From Paeniglutamicibacter psychrophenolicus (GTDB taxonomy: Bacteria; Actinomycetota; Actinomycetes; Actinomycetales; Micrococcaceae), in assembly GCF_030812255.1 (NCBI RefSeq), contig NZ_JAUSSH010000018.1, forward strand, positions 35,948-99,947: 64,000 bases of DNA, written 5' to 3'. The position numbers and the translations under genes are program-made. Positions 39,087 to 47,822 of the stretch are shown here, in pieces. A model generated the notes under the pieces. The model saw only the letters and a list, made by a program, of their open reading frames with translations, was not told the DNA's origin and did not search any database. Within the stretch, counting starts at the first letter, position 1. Every line of letters starts with the position of its first letter.

Positions 39087-40538
39087 ATGGGAATCCGAAC
39101 CGGCCAACAGTTCCTGGACAAGCTCGATGCGATGTCCCCGCACCTGGTGATCGACGGGGAGGTGGTGTCGAGGAACCTCACGCAGCACCCCGCCTTCAAG
39201 AACCTGGCGCAGACCTACGCCAGGCTCTTCGACATGCAACACGACCCGGCGCACCAGGATGCCCTCACCTACATCTCGCCCACCACCGGAGACCGGGTCA
39301 ATGCCTCCTTCCTGATTCCCCGCACCCCGGAGGACCTGGCCCAACGCCGGGCCGCCACCAACACCTGGGCGCAGTACTCCAACGGATTCCTGGGCCGCAC
39401 CGCCGACTACATGAACTCCGCGCTCACCGCCCTGGCCAGCGCCAAGACCTTCTTCGCGAAGGGAGGCCCGGTCTACGGGGAGCGCATCGAGGCGTACTAC
39501 GAGTTCGCGCGCGAAAACGACCTGCTGGCCACGCACACGCTGATCCCGCCGCAGGTCAACCGCTCGGTCTCGGGATCCGAGCAGATGGGCGGGCAGCTCA
39601 CCGCCCGCATCGTGGAGGAACGCTCCGATGGCGTGATCATCAACGGGGCCAGGATGCTGGCCACCGTCGCGCCGATCGCCGACGAGCTGTTGGTCTTCCC
39701 CTCCACGGTGCTGCGCGGAACCCCGGAGGACGCCCCGTACTCCTTCGCCGTTGCGGTGCCCAACGATGCCCCGCGGCTGCGCTATCTCTGCCGCACCGGG
39801 TTGCACAACGGAGGGAACACGCACGACGAGCCGCTGGCCGCACGCTTCGACGAGATCGACGCGGTGGTGGTCTTCGACGACGTGTTCGTCCCCAACGACC
39901 GGATCTTCATGCTCGGGCACCCGGAGCTGTGCAACGCCTGGTACACCGACACCGGCGCCGGCGCGCTGATGACCCACCAGGTCGTCACCCGCACCGTGGC
40001 CAAGTCCGAATTCTTCCTGGGCCTGGCCTCGGAGATCGGCGCGGCCATCGGCATTGACGGCTTCGCGCACATCCAGGAGGACCTGGCCGAGCTGATCCGC
40101 AACGTGGAAATCGGCAAGGCGCTGGTGGTCGCCGCCGAGGCGCAGGCCGCCATGAGCGTCGACGGGGTGCTGTTGCCGCATTGGGAGACGCTGAACGCGG
40201 CACGGAACTGGTACCCGAAGATCTCCCAGCGCTACCCGGAGATCATCCGCAAGATGTGCGCCTCGGGGCTGATGGCGCTGCCCGGGCAGGCGGACCTGGA
40301 GGTGGCGGGCGAGGACATCGCCAAGTACCTGCAGGGCAAGTCGCTGACCGGGTCCGAGCGCATTGCGCTGTTCAAGCTCGCCTACGACGCCTCGATCACC
40401 GGGTTCGCCGGGCGCCAGTCGCTCTACGAGTACTTCTTCTTCGGGGACCCGGTGCGCATGGCCGGGGCCATGGTCAACGGCTACGACCGCGAGCCGGTGC
40501 GGGCAAGGGTGCGCGAATTCCTGGCCCGCGACCAATGA
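39087..40538 (+). CDS. hpaB: 4-Hydroxyphenylacetate 3-monooxygenase, oxygenase component
   Basis: 483 residues from ATG 39087 (GAGG upstream); the frame from 39021 has no homology. Features of the HpaB/PvcC flavin-dependent oxygenases: YISPTTGDRVNASFLIPRTPEDLAQRR, TYDYMNS-like RTADYMNSALTALAS, THTLIPPQVNRS, GVIINGARMLATVAPIADELLVFPS, FDDVFVPNDRIF and FGDPVRMAGAMVNGYD. It hydroxylates 4-hydroxyphenylacetate to homoprotocatechuate with FADH2 from HpaC. The ring-cleavage genes lie about 11 kb away on the other strand. Confidence 0.93.
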   Translation: MGIRTGQQFLDKLDAMSPHLVIDGEVVSRNLTQHPAFKNLAQTYARLFDMQHDPAHQDALTYISPTTGDRVNASFLIPRTPEDLAQRRAATNTWAQYSNGFLGRTADYMNSALTALASAKTFFAKGGPVYGERIEAYYEFARENDLLATHTLIPPQVNRSVSGSEQMGGQLTARIVEERSDGVIINGARMLATVAPIADELLVFPSTVLRGTPEDAPYSFAVAVPNDAPRLRYLCRTGLHNGGNTHDEPLAARFDEIDAVVVFDDVFVPNDRIFMLGHPELCNAWYTDTGAGALMTHQVVTRTVAKSEFFLGLASEIGAAIGIDGFAHIQEDLAELIRNVEIGKALVVAAEAQAAMSVDGVLLPHWETLNAARNWYPKISQRYPEIIRKMCASGLMALPGQADLEVAGEDIAKYLQGKSLTGSERIALFKLAYDASITGFAGRQSLYEYFFFGDPVRMAGAMVNGYDREPVRARVREFLARDQ

Positions 40539-40708
40539 ACCCTGAACGGATTCCCCCTTGGCCGGCCGCCCGTTGCGATGCCGTGCCCCTGCGCGGTGCA
40601 GGCGCCGGACCGGCACGGATCCGGCGCCGAAGGAGGCGCGCGGACGAACCCCCGCTAGGCGGACGTGAGTGAACTCACGATCATGGGTTACTATGGTCAC
40701 ACGGCATA

Positions 40709-40726
40709 ACCGTCCGAACGGTCGGT
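40709..40726. promoter_or_regulatory. TetR-type palindrome before the MHS transporter
   Basis: ACCGTCCGA/ACGGTCGGT, symmetric at 7 of 9 positions, within a larger region flanked by GGTTA and TAACC. It lies about 50 bp upstream of the transporter start. The motif resembles TetR-family operators, but no TetR gene is in the window. Confidence 0.5.
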
Positions 40727-40773
40727 ATAACCACACTCACACCGCGCGCAGCGCCAGATTCCGGAGATCATCC

Positions 40774-42144
40774 ATGGCATCCTTTTCACTTGCGGCACAA
40801 CGGAAGCGTTCCGAAGAACGCCGCGTTCTCGCCGGCACGCTGGTCGGCACCACCATCGAGTGGTACGATTTCTTCATTTTCGCCCAGCTGACGGCGACCT
40901 TGCTCACTCCGCTCTTCCTCAAGCCGTTGAGCGAATCCAACCCGGGCCTGGGACAGATCCTGGCATTCGCCATGATCGGCATTTCCTTCCTGTTCCGCCC
41001 ACTGGGCGCCATCGTCGCAGGCCACTTGGGGGACAAGTACGGCCGCAAGCGCGTCCTGGTGGCCACCTTGATCATGATGGGCATTGCCACCGCGTTGATC
41101 GGCGTGTTGCCGACCTACGCCCAGATCGGCATTGCTGCACCACTGCTGCTGGTGCTGCTGCGCATCATTCAGGGTTTCTCCGCCGGTGGCGAATGGGGAG
41201 GGGCCGCCCTGATGGCCGTCGAGCACGCACCGGCGAACAAGCGCGGCTACTTCGGCGCCTACCCGCAGATCGGCGTACCAATCGGCATGATCCTGGCAAC
41301 AGGCCTGCTCTACATCCTGCGTACCTCGATGACCCCGGAACAGTTCACCTCGTGGGGTTGGCGCATCCCGTTCCTGCTCTCGGTGGTGTTGATCGTGGTC
41401 GGCTACATGATCCGCAAGGCCGTTGAGGAATCCCCGGTCTTCAAGCAGCTTGCCCTGCGCAAGGCATCCGAGCACACCCCGCTGAAGCAGCTCTTCAAGT
41501 CCAACACCAAGGAAGTCCTGCAGGCTGCACTGATCTTCGTGTCGAACAATGCCGCCGGATACCTGGTCATCGCATTCTTCATTTCCTACACCACCAAGGT
41601 ACTGGGCATGCCGGTCGCACCGGTGCTGCTGGCCACCACCATCGGTGCCGTGGGGTGGCTGATCTTCACCCTGGTCGGCGGCTGGCTCTCCGACCACCTG
41701 GGACGCCGGAACACCTTCGTCATCGGCTACGGCATCGTCTTTGTCTGGATGATCCCGATGTTCATGCTCATCGACACCGGGTCCATCTTCCTTTACGGGC
41801 TCTCGGTCTTCGTGCTGACCGCCGGGCTGGGGCTGTCCTACGGACCGCAGTCGGCCATGTACGCCGAGATGTTCCCGGCGCACATCCGCTACTCGGGCAT
41901 CTCCATCGGCTATGCCCTGGGTGCAATCCTTGGCGGAGCCTTCGCGGCGACCGTCGCCCAGATCCTGCTGGAGGAGACCGGCAAGTCGATCTCCATCGCC
42001 ATCTACATCATGGTCCTGACCGTGATCTCCGTGGTCGCGGTGCTGTGGGTCGGGGAGACCAAGGGCAACAACCTGCACGTCGAGGACGTGGATCCGGAAC
42101 TGCAGGCCGCCCACGACGCGGCGCAGCGCGACCAGCACGCCTAG
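40774..42144 (+). CDS. MHS-family MFS transporter (metabolite:H+ symporter)
   Basis: 456 residues from ATG 40774, with GGAGAT upstream. The N-terminus LAGTLVGTTIEWYDFFIFAQL is a hallmark of the MHS family. The loop motifs GHLGDKYGRKRVLV and GGWLSDHLGRRNTFV and the segment GFSAGGEWGGAALMAVEHAP are also present. Twelve helices. These carry aromatic or dicarboxylic acids, proline or betaine with protons. Its place after hpaB suggests uptake of 4-hydroxyphenylacetate, although it seems to have its own promoter region and operator. Confidence 0.9.
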   Translation: MASFSLAAQRKRSEERRVLAGTLVGTTIEWYDFFIFAQLTATLLTPLFLKPLSESNPGLGQILAFAMIGISFLFRPLGAIVAGHLGDKYGRKRVLVATLIMMGIATALIGVLPTYAQIGIAAPLLLVLLRIIQGFSAGGEWGGAALMAVEHAPANKRGYFGAYPQIGVPIGMILATGLLYILRTSMTPEQFTSWGWRIPFLLSVVLIVVGYMIRKAVEESPVFKQLALRKASEHTPLKQLFKSNTKEVLQAALIFVSNNAAGYLVIAFFISYTTKVLGMPVAPVLLATTIGAVGWLIFTLVGGWLSDHLGRRNTFVIGYGIVFVWMIPMFMLIDTGSIFLYGLSVFVLTAGLGLSYGPQSAMYAEMFPAHIRYSGISIGYALGAILGGAFAATVAQILLEETGKSISIAIYIMVLTVISVVAVLWVGETKGNNLHVEDVDPELQAAHDAAQRDQHA

Positions 42145-42193
42145 CCACCACACCCGGTGCGCCCGTGCGCACCGCGCAGGCGACCAACAAGCA

Positions 42194-42250
42194 AGGGGCC
42201 CGGCGGCTCCCGTACCCCGGTCTTCGGGGACCGGGAGCCGCCGGGCCCCT
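42194..42250. terminator. 19-bp hairpin between convergent genes
   Basis: AGGGGCCCGGCGGCTCCCG (42194-42212) pairs perfectly with 42232-42250. It lies between the MHS transporter and the convergent phosphoribosyltransferase. No T-run is visible on either side. Confidence 0.65.
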
Positions 42251-42287
42251 GTGCTGCCTGCACCGGATGATCCCCGGAATGCGCCTG

Positions 42288-42956
42288 CTACAGGTGCGGG
42301 ACCAGGGCCAGGATCTCGTAGTCGGCCAGCGAGTCGAAGCGCGAGTAGAAGGCGCTGACGGAGTGGAAGACCCGAGGGGTGATGGCGCAGATGAATTCGT
42401 CGACCAGCGGCTGGACCGCCTTGTGCGCCGGGGCCGGGGCCACCGGGACGGCCACCACGATGCGGCCGGCGCCGGCTTCGCGCATCAGTTCCACCGCGGC
42501 CAGCATGGTCGCCCCGCTGGCCATCCCGTCGTCGACCAGGATCACGGTGCGACCGGCGACCGGCAGCACGGACTGGCCCACCAGGCGGGCCCGCAGCTCG
42601 TCCAGCTCCTTGCGGGCGTCGGTTTCGACCTCGTCGAGGGTCTCCTTCTCGAATCGCAGCTGCGCCGAGTCCCAGACACCTTCGATGTACTTCAGCGAGG
42701 TGTGCTCCCCGTAGGCGGCCAGCGCGGCGAAGGCGATGTCGGTGCGTTCGGGCATCACCAGGCGGCGCACCGCCAAGGCGTCCAGCGGCAGCCCCAGCCG
42801 CGCGGCGATTTCCGCGGCCACCGGGACCCCGCCGCGCAGCAGGCCGAGCACCAGCGCGTTCGGGTCCCGGGAGTACTTCTGCAGGTCGACCGCCAGGAAT
42901 TCACCGGCGGCCGTGCGGTCCGCGAAGCGGTTGGGGGCAATGTGTTCGGGTGTCAT
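42288..42956 (-). CDS. Phosphoribosyltransferase-fold protein (paralogue 1)
   Basis: 222 residues. PRTase type I fold with the PRPP loop VILVDDGMASGATM and the N-terminal LVLGLLRGGVPVAAEIAARLGLPLDALAVRRL. ATG 42956 is preceded by GGAGAC. Such predicted PRTases occur in stress loci of actinobacteria and cyanobacteria; no specific base is known. It is similar over its whole length to the product at 47040-47711, indicating a local duplication. Confidence 0.85.
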   Translation of the reverse strand: MTPEHIAPNRFADRTAAGEFLAVDLQKYSRDPNALVLGLLRGGVPVAAEIAARLGLPLDALAVRRLVMPERTDIAFAALAAYGEHTSLKYIEGVWDSAQLRFEKETLDEVETDARKELDELRARLVGQSVLPVAGRTVILVDDGMASGATMLAAVELMREAGAGRIVVAVPVAPAPAHKAVQPLVDEFICAITPRVFHSVSAFYSRFDSLADYEILALVPHL

Positions 42957-43058
42957 GTCTCCAAGTCTGCACCCCCGTGTGTCCGGGCGGGAGCCAAGCC
43001 ACGACTTGGGCACCTCTTTGGCCGCCAAACGCCCATTGTTGCGTACTACGATGTGGGC

Positions 43059-43580
43059 ATGAAGCGATCTCCAGCCCTCGTCGCGGCCGCGGCGCTGGCC
43101 CTGGCGCTGGCCGGCTGCGCGGGCGCACCCGGTGCGCCAGCTCCGGAAAGCACCGCGGCCAGCGTGTCCTTGCGCCTGGACATCGTCGGACCCACCGACG
43201 GCAGCGGCGGGCCGAAGGCGGTGCGCCCGACCGCGATGCCGGCTCCCACTGCCGTGCCGCCGGTGCCCCCGAGCGGCCCGGTTGCCGCCGCGGTCTCGGG
43301 CCAGTGGGGCGGGGCCACCGAGGGCTCCCCGGTGCTGTGGTTCTCCGACACCGGCGGCTTCAACGGCAACGACGGGTGCAATTCGCTCGCAGGCTCCTGG
43401 GTGGTGGAAGGGGCCCGCATCGAGCTGAAGGACACGATCATGACCCTGGTGGCCTGTCTCGGGATGGACACCTGGCTCTCTTCGGCGGCAGCGGTGCGGG
43501 TGAAGGGCGACACGCTCCACGTCACCGACGCGGCCGGCCGGGAGATCGGCACGCTGCCGCGCCTCAACGTCGGCTACTGA
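43059..43580 (+). CDS. META-domain lipoprotein
   Basis: 173 residues. A lipoprotein signal peptide ends in LALAGC (Cys at residue 20), followed by a Pro/Ala-rich linker. Residues about 85-170 form a META/HslJ-like domain (WGGATEGSPVLWFSDTGGFNGNDGCNSLAGSWVVEG, IELKDTIMTLVACLGMDTWLSSAAAVRVKGDTLHVTD). It should be anchored on the outer face of the membrane. HslJ-type proteins are linked to stress or antibiotic tolerance; the role here is unknown. No good Shine-Dalgarno is seen. Confidence 0.85.
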   Translation: MKRSPALVAAAALALALAGCAGAPGAPAPESTAASVSLRLDIVGPTDGSGGPKAVRPTAMPAPTAVPPVPPSGPVAAAVSGQWGGATEGSPVLWFSDTGGFNGNDGCNSLAGSWVVEGARIELKDTIMTLVACLGMDTWLSSAAAVRVKGDTLHVTDAAGREIGTLPRLNVGY

Positions 43581-43653
43581 CCGCTGCGGTGCGGGCCGGG
43601 AGGTGCGAGGGCGAATCGAACAGGTCCGGCTGCGGTGATTGCCTATTCCCCGG

Positions 43654-44747
43654 CTACTGCACGATCCTCCCGTTTTCCAGGTGGATCCGGCGCCCGGAGA
43701 ACCTCGACCGCAGCGCCCGGTCGTGGCTGACCAGCACGACGGTGCCGGCGAAGGCATCCAGGGCCCGCTCGAGGTCGTCGGCCAGCGCGGGGGACAGGTG
43801 GTTGGTCGGTTCATCGAGCAGCAGCACGTCCGCCGGCCGGGCAAAGACCCGTGCCACATCGATCCGGCGGCGCTGGCCCAGTGACAAGGCCCCCACGCGC
43901 GCGACAAGTTCCCCGCGGCGGAACAGGCCCAGGGACAGCAATTGCCCCAGGTCCTCTTCGAGTCCGCGCCCCGAGCCATGGCAGAAGGCCTGTGCAGCCA
44001 GCCAGTGCGCGGGAAACCCGGTGGGATGCTGGCGCAGGTATGCCACGACCTGGTTGGCCGCGCAGGTGCCGGAGACCGGCTTCAGCACACCGGCCATGAC
44101 ATCGAGCAACGTGGATTTCCCGGCGCCGTTGGAACCCGTGACAAGTACCCGCTCCCCGGTGCGAACCTGCAGCCGGTCGATGCCCAGGCGTCCGGGAACA
44201 CGCACATCGGCAAGCTCCAGCGCCGCGGGTGAGAGCTGGTCCGCGGGGCCTGCGACGGACAGCGGGCAGGGGATGAAACGCAGCGGCTCGACGGGAACCG
44301 CGGCCTCGTTGGCCTGCAGCCGGCCAAGGCGGGACTTGGCCCGGCGCAGCGCCCCGGAGGAACCGTGCGAGCGGTCGCTGGCCCGGAACTCCCCGTGGCC
44401 GAGCTCCTCGCGTGCGCGCGCGAGGAGCTCTGCCGCGGCGGAGATCCGCGCTTCGAGCTCGCGCACCGGGGCCAGGGCATGGGACTGGAAGTCTGCGACG
44501 CTCCATCCCGGTTCGACGTGGGGTTGCTGCGGCAGGTAGCCGATTCCCCGGCTGCATGCAGGATGGCCGTCCCGCGTTCCGGGGTGGGCTCGCCCGCCAG
44601 CAGGCGCAGCAACGTGGTCTTGCCGGCGCCGTTCTCGCCGATGGGGCCCGGCCGTTCGCCGGGGCGCACGGCAAGTTCCAGCTCGCGGAACACTGTCCGC
44701 GCGGGGAAGGAAACGGTGATCCCGTGCAGGGAAAGTTGGGTTTTCAT
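43654..44747 (-). pseudogene. ABC-F-type ATPase gene interrupted by a frameshift
   Basis: Starting at ATG 44747 the frame encodes TQLSLHGITVSFPARTVFRELEL and Walker A PIGENGAGKTTLLRLLAGE, up to GTAILHAAGE. The rest continues in another frame as GIGYLPQQPHVEPGWSVADF and includes a linker, a second Walker A (TGSNGAGKSTLLDVMAG), signature LSLGQRRRIDVARV, Walker B VLLLDEPTNHLS and VVLVSHDRALRSRF. A one-base loss near 44541-44550 (GAATC where GAAATC would restore the frame) explains the break. Intact, it would be a duplicated-ATPase ribosome-associated or antibiotic-resistance ABC-F protein of about 364 residues. It may be a real inactivation or a sequencing error, and the second half has no other start. 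Confidence 0.75.
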
Positions 44748-45026
44748 GATGGTGTCCCAGGTATTTGCGTGCAGTTCCCGGGTGCGGGGCCGGACCGCTG
44801 CGCTTGCTGTCATCGGGGGAGGGTACGCGGGCGCGGATGCCAGGACCGCCGGTACGGCGATGGACAGGGCAGGGTTTGCACACCGGGCGAACCGGCGGAC
44901 ACGCCCCATGGAGGCGAGCGCCGGAAGGCGAACCGATTACAGGTAGACAACCATCATGGGCCACACCATGGCAACGGATGGCGCGGGCCCTCGGGCAATG
45001 CGGGAGGGGCAGTGCACCTGCCGGGA

Positions 45027-45293
45027 CTAGCGATCCAGGCGCCGTTGGCGAATGGCGCCGTAGACCCCGGCGACAATCACCGCGCCAACGATGGACAGCG
45101 CCCAGGCGCGCAGGTTGAGGAGCCCGCCGAGCCCGGTGTGGAAGACGAGGCTGCCGATCCAGCCGCCGACGATGGCGCCGACCACCCCCAGGGCCAGCGA
45201 GGTGAACCAGCCGCCGTTGACGCGCCCGGGCATGATGTTCTTGACCAGGGCGCCGACGATAAGGCCCAGGATGATCCAACCAACCAGCCCCAT
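45027..45293 (-). CDS. GlsB/YeaQ/YmgE-type stress membrane protein
   Basis: 88 residues with three hydrophobic segments and the family pattern WIILGLIVGALVKNIMPG, then GWFTSLALGVVGAIVGGWIGS and AWALSIVGAVIVAGVYGAI. ATG 45293 has AAGGAG upstream. Members (also called transglycosylase-associated) are induced in envelope or general stress; no biochemical role is set. Confidence 0.92.
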   Translation of the reverse strand: MGLVGWIILGLIVGALVKNIMPGRVNGGWFTSLALGVVGAIVGGWIGSLVFHTGLGGLLNLRAWALSIVGAVIVAGVYGAIRQRRLDR

Positions 45294-45555
45294 CGGGTGC
45301 TCCTTCGAGACAGCGGGCGCCCGGGTCCCGGGCCGTCCGTGCGGACGGCGCCCAACCCCGGACGAGCAACAATTTACGGCGCAAGCCGCCGGTACGCAAT
45401 GCGCGGCGGGCGGCGAATCCGGTACGGGAGTCCGCCCCACGGCACCCGGAACCGGGCCGGTGCCGAGGACCGGCATCAATCCCCGCTGTGGCGTGGGTCT
45501 TTGGCGCCGGTGCCGGCAGCGCGTATGAATAGAGGAAGAAACGAAGGAGGACACG

Positions 45556-47028
45556 ATGCGCGGCGAGGTGCCGGAAGCGGAGAGCCACGTGCCCGACCCC
45601 GGGCGCTGGCGCATCCTCGCGGTCCTGCTGGTCACCATGTTCATGTCGCTCGTGGGGGTGTCGATCGTCAACGTCGCGCTCCCGGCGATCCAGGCGGGCC
45701 TCGGCGCCTCGCAATCGGACATCCAATGGGTGCTGGCCGGTTACGCGCTCACCTTCGGGGTCGTGCTGGTGGCCGCCGGGCGCGCCGGGGACGTCTTTGG
45801 CCGCGGTGCCCTGTTCATCGCCGGGGTCGCGGTCTTCACGCTGTCCTCGGTGGCCGCCGGGCTGGCACCGGATCCGCTGAGCCTGAACATCGCCCGGTTC
45901 ATCCAGGGCGTGGGATCGGGCCTGGTCAACCCGCAGGTGCTGGGCATGATCCAGCAATACTTCCGCGGCCCCGAGCGGGGGCGGGCCTACGGCGCCATGG
46001 GCACCATGGTCGGGTTCTCGGTGGCGATCGGCCCGCTGCTTGGCGGGGCGCTGATCGCGCTGCTGGGACCGGATGCCGGATGGCGGGCGACCTTCCTGGT
46101 CAACGTCCCGGTCGGGGCGCTGGCCATCGTGCTGGCGCTGCGCTGGTTCCCGCGGCCGATGTTCACCCGGGCCGCACACCCGGAACCGCAACCCGCACCC
46201 GGTGCCGGGCGCCGCACCGGGCGGGCCACCGACCTGGACCCGGTAGGCAGCACACTGCTGGGACTCGGAGTGCTGGGAATGCTGCTGCCCTTCGTGCAGG
46301 GACGCGAGAGCGCCTGGGTGTGGTGGCTGCTGCCCGGTGGGCTGGCCGTGGTTGCCGGATGGGTGCTGTGGGAGCGGAGCTACGCGGCCCGCGGGTACGC
46401 CCCGATGGTCGACCTGGACCTGTTCCGCATCGGCTCCTTCACCTTCGGCACGCTGATCGCCGGGTTGTACTTCGTGGGGATCTCCAGCGTGTGGGTGCTG
46501 GTGGCCATCTACGTCCAGGACGGGCAGGGGTTCACGGCGCTGGATGCCGGGCTGCTCGGGTTGCCGGCGGCGCTGTGCGCGGCGGCCAGCTCGCACCTGG
46601 CCGGGCTGCGGGTCATGGAGTACGGGGGCAAGATCGTGATCCTCGGGATCCTGTGCGCGCTGTTCGGGCTGCTTTCCAGCATCGTGGTCATCGAGCTGCA
46701 CGCGGGCGGGCGCGTGGGGCTGTGGTGGCTGCTGGGCACGCTCGCGTTCGTGGGCATCGCCCAGGGCGCGATCATCGCCCCGAACCAGGCCCTGACGATG
46801 CTCGAGGTGCCCGCCGCACATTCCGGCAGCGCCGGGGGAGTGATGCAGACCTCCCAGCGCATCGGCACGGCGGTGGGCATCGCCATGATGACCGCCATCT
46901 TCTTCGCCACGCTGTCCGCCACGGCCTGGGACACGGCCATGAGCGTGGGCCTGGCCTCGATTGCCGCGGTCGTGCTCCTCACGCTGCTGGTGGCGCTCGC
47001 CGACCAGCGCCGGCGCACCCGGGGGTAG
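45556..47028 (+). CDS. MFS exporter, DHA2 (EmrB/QacA) type
   Basis: 490 residues, start supported by AAGGAGG. Motifs: N-terminal MSLVGVSIVNVALPAIQAGL, GRAGDVFGRG, ARFIQGVGSGLVNPQVLGMI (motif C-like region precedes GFSVAIGPLLGG) and late GGVMQTSQRIGTAVG. About 14 helices are predicted, which fits drug:H+ antiporter family 2. The segment between helices 6 and 7 is long and Pro/Arg-rich. Substrate unknown. Convergent with a PRTase gene 11 bp away. Confidence 0.9.
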   Translation: MRGEVPEAESHVPDPGRWRILAVLLVTMFMSLVGVSIVNVALPAIQAGLGASQSDIQWVLAGYALTFGVVLVAAGRAGDVFGRGALFIAGVAVFTLSSVAAGLAPDPLSLNIARFIQGVGSGLVNPQVLGMIQQYFRGPERGRAYGAMGTMVGFSVAIGPLLGGALIALLGPDAGWRATFLVNVPVGALAIVLALRWFPRPMFTRAAHPEPQPAPGAGRRTGRATDLDPVGSTLLGLGVLGMLLPFVQGRESAWVWWLLPGGLAVVAGWVLWERSYAARGYAPMVDLDLFRIGSFTFGTLIAGLYFVGISSVWVLVAIYVQDGQGFTALDAGLLGLPAALCAAASSHLAGLRVMEYGGKIVILGILCALFGLLSSIVVIELHAGGRVGLWWLLGTLAFVGIAQGAIIAPNQALTMLEVPAAHSGSAGGVMQTSQRIGTAVGIAMMTAIFFATLSATAWDTAMSVGLASIAAVVLLTLLVALADQRRRTRG

Positions 47029-47039
47029 CCGCCGGCCGG

Positions 47040-47711
47040 CTACGCCTCGGGGTTCTGCGAACCGCGCAGCAGGGCCGCCACGGTGTCCTCCTGGACCTGG
47101 GAGAAGTCCTCGTAGTGGGCGCCGACGGCGGAGAAATCGCGTGGGGAGTGAAGGACGACGATCGCCGATGCCCCCTCCATGGCGTGCACCCGGTCCCGCG
47201 GTGCCACCGGGACCGCGACGACGACCTGGCCCGCCCCGCACCGGGTGACCACATCCAGGGACGCGTGCATCGTGGCACCGGTGGCCAGGCCGTCGTCGCA
47301 CAGCACCACGGTGCGCCCGGCCAGCGGCGGCGCGAAGTCGGCGAAGCGCGCGGCCAGCACCTCCAGCTCGGCGGCGGCCCTCTCTTCCACGGCCTGAAGC
47401 CCGGCGGTCCCGACCGAGGCCAGCGCGTGGTGGTGGACCGAGGGCACCAGGTAGCGTCCGGCCACCCGGCGGTAGGAGGCGATGGCGCCGAAGGCGACCT
47501 CCGCATGGCCCGGGACCCCGAGCTTGCGCACGGCCAGCGCACCGAGCTCGGCACCCAGCCTGTGGGCCAGCGGCGCGGCAACCGGCAACCCGCCGCGCAG
47601 CAGCCCGAGCACCACGGTGTCGGCACCCAGGCCCTGGGCGGCCAGGACCTCGCCGAGCAGCGCGCCGGCCTGCGCCCGGTCCTGGAACTTCACCGCTTCA
47701 TGCCTGCCCAT
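47040..47711 (-). CDS. Phosphoribosyltransferase-fold protein (paralogue 2)
   Basis: 223 residues. PRPP loop VVLCDDGLATGATM; N-terminal VVLGLLRGGLPVAAPLAHRLGAELGALAVRKLG is close to the protein encoded at 42288-42956. A His-rich patch (VPSVHHHAL) replaces the equivalent region of the paralogue. Downstream of the GAP-family gene on the same strand with a 111-bp gap. Base specificity unknown. Confidence 0.85.
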   Translation of the reverse strand: MGRHEAVKFQDRAQAGALLGEVLAAQGLGADTVVLGLLRGGLPVAAPLAHRLGAELGALAVRKLGVPGHAEVAFGAIASYRRVAGRYLVPSVHHHALASVGTAGLQAVEERAAAELEVLAARFADFAPPLAGRTVVLCDDGLATGATMHASLDVVTRCGAGQVVVAVPVAPRDRVHAMEGASAIVVLHSPRDFSAVGAHYEDFSQVQEDTVAALLRGSQNPEA

Positions 47712-47822
47712 GGAACCAGTGTGCCCGCGATTGGCGACCGGGTGAATACCGGACAGCGCAGCCGGCCGCCCGATCCGGCCCCGCCCACTGCCGGGGCACG
47801 CACGAATGCCCGGCGAATCCGG

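Noticed and set aside
38315..40057. 580-codon frame over hpaC and hpaB
   Set aside because: It is the +1 shadow of two genes with clear family motifs.
44748..47301. Upstream part of a very long minus-strand frame joined to the ABC-F second half
   Set aside because: It is antisense to the DHA2 exporter and the true start of the ABC-F gene is in another frame at 44747.
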